Source: CAYVUV01 sp964455095
GTDB lineage: Bacteria; Desulfobacterota; Binatia; HRBIN30; CADEER01
Reading direction: 5' to 3'
NCBI GenBank assembly: GCA_964455095.1
Contig: CAYVUV010000286.1
Coordinates: 1 to 48,893, forward strand
Length of the DNA stretch: 48,893 bases
The notes under the pieces were generated by a model. The model searched no databases. It saw nothing but the letters and a program-made list of their open reading frames with translations, and was not told where the DNA came from. The position numbers and the translations under genes are program-made. Numbering within the stretch: the first letter of the stretch is position 1; the number at the start of each line of letters is the position of its first letter. Below, one piece after another: positions 43,564 through 48,893 of this stretch.

Positions 43564-46500
43564 ATGCGACTGCTGTCACGAATCTCGATTGTTGCTGCGC
43601 TCATCGCGCTCGCCAACAGCACTGCCACCATTGCGACCGCGCAGACCATCGACACCCTCGCCGGCGGCGGCATCGGCGACGGCTTTGAGGGCAAGTTCGC
43701 CTCGGTCAAGCCCAACCAGGTGAGCGTCGGTCCCGACGGCGTGGTCTATCTCGCCGAACCGGACCGCCATCGCATTCGCAAGATCGGCCTCGACGAAGTG
43801 ATTACCACCATTGCCGGGGCCGGCGGCAATGGCTTTGCGGGCGATGGTGGGCCAGCCACGGCGGCGCAGTTGAACTTCCCAGCGATCGCAGTGGCTGACG
43901 CGACCGGCACTGTGTTCATCTGCGACGGGTCCAACCATCGCATCAGACGGATCGACCCAGGCGGGACAATCACAACCATCGCCGGTTCGGCAAAGGGTTT
44001 CGCGGATGGCCCGGCGCTGAGCGCGCAGTTCGACTTTCCGCGCTCCATGGCGCTCGATGCGACGAGTCGCGTGCTGATCGCCGACCCGAACAACAAGCGC
44101 ATACGGCGGCTCGAGGCTGGCGCCGTCTCCTCGGTCATCGAAGGGCTCGGTATGCCGCTGTCCGTCTATGTGCGTTCCGACGGTGCGCTGCTGGTCGTCG
44201 ATTCGAAGTTCCAACGCGTCGAGGCGCACCAGGGTACTGTGGTCACCCCAATCGCCGGGACGGGGGTTCAAGGCACGAGCGCTGACGGCACGATCGCGAC
44301 CGCCGCACCGCTCTTCAAGCCCATCGCGGTGTCCGCCAATGCCGCGGGTGAGGTGTTCATCGCCGAGCAGGGAACCCACAAAGTGCGCGTCGTCCGCGGC
44401 GGCACGCTGGAGACCATCGCGGGCACCGGCACCGCCGGCTACAACGGCGATGACATCCCCGCCAAGACCGCCAAACTTTCCACCCCGTCCTCAGTCGCGA
44501 TCGCTCCGAATGGCGACGTGGTCATCGCCGAAGCGAACCGCGTGCGCCGCGTGGACATCGGCACTGGCAAGATCCGAACCATCGCCGGCGTCGCGGCGGA
44601 CTTCAACGGCGACGAGTTGTCGGCGGCCTTGGCCCGCTTCGAGAGTCCGTCGGGTGTCGCACGGGATGCGCAGGGCAACGTCTACATCGCCGACGCGAAC
44701 GCCAACCGCGTGCGCAAAATCGACTCGCAGGGAAAGATCACCACGGTTGCCGGGACCGGCGAGCTTGGCTTCTCCGGCGACAACGGCCCGGCGATTTCGG
44801 CAAAACTCAGCTTCCCCTTCCGGGTCGCGGTCGACGGTGCGGGAGCGCTGTACATTCTCGACATGAACAATCACCGGGTGCGGCGCGTCGTAGGCGGTAC
44901 CATCACGACGGTCGTGGGCAGCGCCGGCACGAATAGCAGCGGCGACGGCGGTCCAGCCGATCAGGCCGCGTTGCAGGGTCCGCGCGGTCTCGCGGTCGAT
45001 GCCGCTGGGAGCTTGTACATCGCCGATGCGGCGGCTCGGCGCGTTCGCAAGGTCAGCGGAGGAATCATTCAGCCGTTTGCTGGCAATGGCACCGAGGCCG
45101 ATCTCGGCGATGGTGGCCCGGCGCTCAGTGCCAGCTTCAAGTCGCCGAGCGATGTGGCGGTGGACGCCCTCGGAAACGTCTATGTCAGCGATTCGTCTGC
45201 CCATCGTGTCCGAGTCATCGATACGGCCGGGAAGATTCGCACCCTGGCCGGGACCGGAGTGCACACCGGCCAGATCGATCACGAGGGAGGCAACCCGGCC
45301 GATGATCTCGGCGACGGCCGCGCGGCTGAGCTGGCGAGCCTCCATACACCGCTTGCCGTCGCGGTGGCAGCAAACGGCGACGTGTTCATCGCGGACAAGG
45401 ATAACCACCGGGTCCGCCGCGTCAGGGGTGGCACCATCAGCACACTGGTAGGCAGCGGGCGCGAAACCGGGGTCCTCGACGGAGAGGGAGGCAACTCTCT
45501 CGACGATCTCGGCGACGGAGGGCCACTGAGCGCGGCGACATTCAATGAGCTGAAGGGTCTCAATGCGAGCGGCGAGCTGCTCGTGGCGGACTTCCAGTCG
45601 AAGCGCGTGCGCGTCATCCGCGCCGCCGTGTCGCCGTCGCCGGTGACACCGACGGCGAGCCCGGTTCCGACGGCGACGCCGACCGCCTCACCGACGGCCA
45701 GCCGCAGCGCGACGGCGACCGCAACCCCGATCAACACACACACGGCCAGCCACACGGCGACGCACACCGCGATGCCATCGTCGACGGCGACGGCGACGCC
45801 GACCAACACAGAGGTCGCGACTGCGACGCGCACTCTTCCGCCGCCCGCGACCCTGACACCGACCGCGACCGACAGCCCGATACCGACTTTCACCCGCACG
45901 CAGTCGCCGACCCTGGTGCCGACGACGGCGCGCACCCTGACGCCGGTCAAATTATCGGTCGGCGGTACGATCCTGTATCACGGCAGCCAGGTGCCGGTGG
46001 GCGGTGCGAACGTGTTGCTGAACGGACAAGCGACCACCATGGGCACGGACGGCGGTGGGGTCTATTTGCTGGCGCTCCCGCCGGGCAATGCGACGGTGAC
46101 CTTCTCGAAGGTGGGCGGCCAGAACAAAGCCATCACCTCGGCGGATGCCGCCCACGTGCTGAAAGCGAAAACAGGCACGGTGACGCTCGATGCGCGCCAG
46201 CGCCTCGCCTGCGACGTCACCGGCGACGGGACCATCAGCTCGCTCGACGCGCGGCGAATTCTCGAATACGTCGTGGCCGTTGACAATCCGCCGCGGTTCA
46301 AGGCGGCGCAGCAGTGCGGGTCCGATTGGGCGTTCGTGCCGACCCCCGTGCCGGCGCCGGATCAGGCGGTGACAGCTCCGCTGCTGTCAGCCGGGAGTTG
46401 CGTGCGCGGATCGATCGCGTACACGCCGGTCGGCGCTCCCGTCGTCGGGCAGAACTTCGCCGCCGTTCTGTTCGGCGATTGTACGCTCGACTGGAAGCCG

Positions 46501-46860
46501 CAGACCGGGCCGCAGGCCGGCCTGGCCGCGCATCCCATGGGCGGGGGCCACATGGCGTCGCATCTGAAGGTGAGGCTCGGACAATTGCAGGCGACACCGG
46601 GTGGGGTGAAGGTCCCGGCGCTCCTCCTCGCGCCGGCATCGGCCGGTGACGTCGTGCTCTCCTACAATGCGGCGAGGACGATGAAGGCATTGACGGTGCC
46701 GGCGGGCATCACGGTGGCAAAAAACGACACGCAGCCGGGAGAGCTGCGCGTAGCCTTCGCCAGCGCGACCCCACTCGCGGCCGGGCAGGAGGTGTTCACC
46801 GTCGAGCTCAGTGCCGGTCCCGGCCCAGTGCGCGTCGTGTCGGCGAGCTTGGCGCCTTGA
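43564..46860 (+). CDS. Secreted NHL-propeller protein with Thr-Pro linker, dockerin and cohesin-like C-terminus
   Basis: 1098 residues. ATG 43564 follows GGGAGGGG directly. Residues 1-27 are a signal peptide ending ATAQ. Residues ~30-690 hold many NHL repeats (HRIRKI, TTIAGAGG.GFAGDGGPA, VYIADANANRVRKID), probably two propellers. A Ser/Thr-Pro linker spans ~695-795, then a carboxypeptidase-regulatory-like beta domain (VPVGGANVLLNG). A dockerin motif lies at ~882-905 (DVTGDGTISSLDARRILEY). The last ~150 residues resemble a cohesin (VVLSYNAARTMKALTV, LRVAFASATPLAAGQEVFTVEL). No tail anchor is visible. A cell-surface or extracellular scaffold binding glycan or other proteins is inferred. Confidence 0.85.
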   Translation: MRLLSRISIVAALIALANSTATIATAQTIDTLAGGGIGDGFEGKFASVKPNQVSVGPDGVVYLAEPDRHRIRKIGLDEVITTIAGAGGNGFAGDGGPATAAQLNFPAIAVADATGTVFICDGSNHRIRRIDPGGTITTIAGSAKGFADGPALSAQFDFPRSMALDATSRVLIADPNNKRIRRLEAGAVSSVIEGLGMPLSVYVRSDGALLVVDSKFQRVEAHQGTVVTPIAGTGVQGTSADGTIATAAPLFKPIAVSANAAGEVFIAEQGTHKVRVVRGGTLETIAGTGTAGYNGDDIPAKTAKLSTPSSVAIAPNGDVVIAEANRVRRVDIGTGKIRTIAGVAADFNGDELSAALARFESPSGVARDAQGNVYIADANANRVRKIDSQGKITTVAGTGELGFSGDNGPAISAKLSFPFRVAVDGAGALYILDMNNHRVRRVVGGTITTVVGSAGTNSSGDGGPADQAALQGPRGLAVDAAGSLYIADAAARRVRKVSGGIIQPFAGNGTEADLGDGGPALSASFKSPSDVAVDALGNVYVSDSSAHRVRVIDTAGKIRTLAGTGVHTGQIDHEGGNPADDLGDGRAAELASLHTPLAVAVAANGDVFIADKDNHRVRRVRGGTISTLVGSGRETGVLDGEGGNSLDDLGDGGPLSAATFNELKGLNASGELLVADFQSKRVRVIRAAVSPSPVTPTASPVPTATPTASPTASRSATATATPINTHTASHTATHTAMPSSTATATPTNTEVATATRTLPPPATLTPTATDSPIPTFTRTQSPTLVPTTARTLTPVKLSVGGTILYHGSQVPVGGANVLLNGQATTMGTDGGGVYLLALPPGNATVTFSKVGGQNKAITSADAAHVLKAKTGTVTLDARQRLACDVTGDGTISSLDARRILEYVVAVDNPPRFKAAQQCGSDWAFVPTPVPAPDQAVTAPLLSAGSCVRGSIAYTPVGAPVVGQNFAAVLFGDCTLDWKPQTGPQAGLAAHPMGGGHMASHLKVRLGQLQATPGGVKVPALLLAPASAGDVVLSYNAARTMKALTVPAGITVAKNDTQPGELRVAFASATPLAAGQEVFTVELSAGPGPVRVVSASLAP
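45640..45950 (+). repeat. Thr/Ser/Ala-Pro linker tract
   Basis: Coding low-complexity sequence rich in ACN-CCN and GCG-ACN codons, more mixed than the tract at 720-1311. It separates the propeller from the dockerin/cohesin half. Confidence 0.8.
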
Positions 46861-47056
46861 GGTGACAGAGCTTGTCCAACAATTGGTGTGGTCAGACAAT
46901 CACGAAAGCTCGACAGTACGAAAACACGAACTCTGATGCGGAGGCTTGAAACGTCTGAGCTCATCTTTCGCGCTCTCGCTCTTTCGTGGTTTCGTGATTC
47001 TCCACATCGTCCGTCGCACGCGTGATTGGGAATTGCTGGCCGAAGCCAGGTGACAG
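46860..47056. repeat. Short intergenic element with direct and inverted repeats
   Basis: AGGTGACAG occurs at 46860-46868 and 47048-47056, bracketing ~180 bases. AATCACGAAA (46898-46907) is inverted at 46990-46999 (TTTCGTGATT). It could be a degraded small mobile element between the NHL gene and hsdR. No gene is seen in this 219-base gap. Confidence 0.3.
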
Positions 47057-47079
47057 CCAGGCTTGTTGCGAGCGTTGGC

Positions 47080-48893
47080 TCACGCCGCGATCGCAGTGTC
47101 TCTGATCCGTGCGAGCACCGTACTCAACTCGTCGACATCGGCAGCGCTGAAGAGCCCTTCCGGTCCTTGCGGGGCGAGGTCGGTGAAGGGTGATTCGTAG
47201 AGCAGCGACGCGTCCATGATGCCGTGCTCGGTGAGGTGGTTGACGATGAGGTCGACGAACTCGATCTGGTTTGCGGACAACGTTCTGCCCGTCATGAAGC
47301 CGGCCAGCGCTTGTTTCGCGGCCTCGCGGTCCATGCCGACGAGTGAGCGCACGAAGACGCCAAGTCCCTGTGACTCGCGCTTGGCGCGGTGGATGTCGTC
47401 AGGTCCGCCGACGCCACTCTCGCCGAGCATGCGCTCCAGATCGGCCAGATCTGCTGCCGTCAGTGCTTGATTCGTCCGCAGCTTGTGGATCGCGAGATGG
47501 TCCTGGTGCGCGCGCAGGAACGCGCGCGCCTTGGCGCGGAACTTCTCGAAGTCCGCTCCTTCCCCCAGGCCGAGCAGCTCGATGCCGATCTCGGCGCCCA
47601 TCTCGTCTTCGAAGTCGGTGTAGATCGGCTTCCGCTTTGCCTTCTCGATGAGCTGCACCAGGCTGCGCAACCGCCGGCGCACCGCCTCCAACATCGGCGC
47701 GGTGACGTCCTGCCACCATTCGTCGGTCTGCACGTCCTGAATCAGCGCCATCTGTTCGCGCACCATCGGGATGGCCGACTTCTCCTCCAGCAGGCCGGCG
47801 ATCGCCTTCACCTGATCGCGCAGCCGTTCGAAGGCCGGCTCCGAGCGCAGCAGCGCGAGCTGCAGATTGAGCACCAGCAGGTCGAACCGCTTCGCCTCTT
47901 CCGGCTCCGCCTCCAGTTCCGACGGCAGGCCCGCCACCTCGTGCGACAGCTCGGTCAACGCTTCGGCCGTGAGCGCCGACCAAGCGGAGGGCTTGGCATA
48001 TCTCTCCACCACCCGCCGCTTGGGCCGGATGATGAAGTTGTCCAGGTTCATCGCAGCGACTTCGCGGTGCAACAGCTCGCCGATCACGTACCGCAGCTCC
48101 ACCTCGTTCTTCGGCGCGGCATAGTCGACCGCTGAGTCCACAATCTCTTGAGCCTGGCCACCAGCATTGAGCCTCTCATTCAACACGCCGATCATCTCGA
48201 GCCGCGCGTTGAACAACCGCTTGCCCAGCGACGCGCCGAGCGCGCCGTCGGTCGTCTCGGGATTCTGGCTGAAGTATTCGAGGTTCTGGCAGTAGTCGAA
48301 GAGGTAGAAGAGCTGCTTGTGCCGCCCCGGGCCGAACAGGTCTGGACACAGGCGCGTGCCGCGGCCGACCATCTGCCAGAACTTGGTCTTCGACCGCACC
48401 AGCTTGAAGAACACCAGGTTCACCACTTCGGGCACGTCGATGCCGGTATCGAGCATGTCCACCGAGATGGCGATGTGCGGGGCCTTGTCCTTGTTCGAGA
48501 AGTTCTCGATCAGGCTCTGGGCGTACTCGGTCTTGAAGGTGATGACGCGGGCGAACTCGCCCTTGTAGTGCGGGAAGTTCGCGTTGAAGCGCTCGGCGAT
48601 GAACTCGGCATGATCCTGGTTCTTGGCGAACAGAATCGTCTTGCCGAGGCGGTCGCCGCCCGCGACCTTGAGGCCGCGTGTCATCATGTGCGCCAGCACC
48701 TTGTCGACGGTATCCTTGTTGAACAGCCACTTGTTGACGGCCTGCGCCTCGACGCGCTCGGGCACGCTGCCGTCCTCGTCCCAGTCCAGCGCGTCCCACT
48801 GGTCCTTGTCCTCTTCGGTCAGCTCGTCGTAGGTGATCCCCTCGCGCTGGAACTTGAGTGGCACCGAGACCGCCCGGGGCGGTACGAGGAAAC
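47080..48893 (-). CDS. hsdR: Type I restriction enzyme R subunit, C-terminal part (partial at window end)
   Basis: The frame is open at the window end, so the N-terminus (nuclease domain and first ATPase motifs) is outside. About 604 residues are visible. Helicase domain 2 motifs: ILFAKNQDHAEFIAERF (motif IV region), SVDMLDTGIDVPEV (V) and QMVGRGTRLCPDLFGPG (VI, QxxGRxxR). The C-terminal helical region (~220-600) is typical of HsdR subunits that couple ATP hydrolysis to DNA translocation and cutting. The matching HsdM and HsdS would be expected beyond the window. It is separated by repeats from the NHL gene, suggesting the start of a defence region. Confidence 0.88.
   Translation of the reverse strand, partial: FLVPPRAVSVPLKFQREGITYDELTEEDKDQWDALDWDEDGSVPERVEAQAVNKWLFNKDTVDKVLAHMMTRGLKVAGGDRLGKTILFAKNQDHAEFIAERFNANFPHYKGEFARVITFKTEYAQSLIENFSNKDKAPHIAISVDMLDTGIDVPEVVNLVFFKLVRSKTKFWQMVGRGTRLCPDLFGPGRHKQLFYLFDYCQNLEYFSQNPETTDGALGASLGKRLFNARLEMIGVLNERLNAGGQAQEIVDSAVDYAAPKNEVELRYVIGELLHREVAAMNLDNFIIRPKRRVVERYAKPSAWSALTAEALTELSHEVAGLPSELEAEPEEAKRFDLLVLNLQLALLRSEPAFERLRDQVKAIAGLLEEKSAIPMVREQMALIQDVQTDEWWQDVTAPMLEAVRRRLRSLVQLIEKAKRKPIYTDFEDEMGAEIGIELLGLGEGADFEKFRAKARAFLRAHQDHLAIHKLRTNQALTAADLADLERMLGESGVGGPDDIHRAKRESQGLGVFVRSLVGMDREAAKQALAGFMTGRTLSANQIEFVDLIVNHLTEHGIMDASLLYESPFTDLAPQGPEGLFSAADVDELSTVLARIRDTAIAA

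Overview
The window is high-GC bacterial DNA with densely packed protein genes. No rRNA, tRNA, CRISPR array or complete insertion sequence is visible. Several traits point to a deltaproteobacterial-grade organism, possibly a Binatota- or Myxococcota-like lineage known mainly from metagenomes: long secreted beta-propeller and repeat proteins, Thr-Pro spacers, DUF4215 Cys-rich repeats and dockerin-like calcium motifs. This placement is inferred from protein style, not from a marker gene.

Layout. (1) 1-7409: two adjacent paralogous repeat proteins built of ~55-residue units carrying a GTEFQVN signature. The first is cut by the window start and has a Thr-Pro tract and a hydrophobic C-terminal tail. 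A convergent 1205-residue secreted protein follows, with PQQ-like propeller sequence and nine DUF4215 repeats. A 16-bp perfect hairpin separates the convergent pair. (2) 7.4-14.4 kb: mixed single genes, namely a tandem universal stress protein, a small DoxX-like membrane protein, a secreted dockerin/YVTN/dihaem (MauG-like) protein, a luciferase-like (F420/FMN) oxidoreductase and a rhomboid protease. (3) 14.35-43.43 kb: a large surface-glycan locus. (4) 43.56-46.86 kb: a secreted NHL-propeller protein with Thr-Pro linker, dockerin and cohesin-like C-terminus. (5) 47.08 kb to the end: the C-terminal part of a type I restriction HsdR subunit running off the window.

The glycan locus has eight GT4 glycosyltransferases, one DPM1-like GT2, two multi-pass GT-C (GT39-like) enzymes, a WbaP-type initiating phosphoglycosyltransferase, a polysaccharide deacetylase, a GNAT acyltransferase, a small methyltransferase, two sulfatase-fold enzymes with Thr where the formylglycine residue should be, four radical SAM proteins (three with a likely cobalamin-binding half, consecutive), an SGNH hydrolase and a predicted alpha/alpha-toroid protein. 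The genes form tight transcription units: minus 14352-16765, plus 16862-22381, minus 22422-29665, plus 29764-31347, minus 31332-39985 and plus 40105-43430. Start/stop overlaps of 1-16 bases are common and imply translational coupling.

Proposed working order (inference): the WbaP-type enzyme starts a glycan on undecaprenyl phosphate and the cytoplasmic GT4 enzymes extend it. The GT2 makes a polyprenyl-phosphate sugar for the GT-C enzymes on the periplasmic side. Radical SAM, methyl, acyl, deacetyl and phospho/sulfo-type enzymes decorate the product. No Wzx flippase, Wzy polymerase, ABC exporter or outer-membrane export protein is in the window. The genes not fully explained are the three cobalamin-type radical SAM proteins, the two Thr-type sulfatase-fold proteins and the toroid protein.
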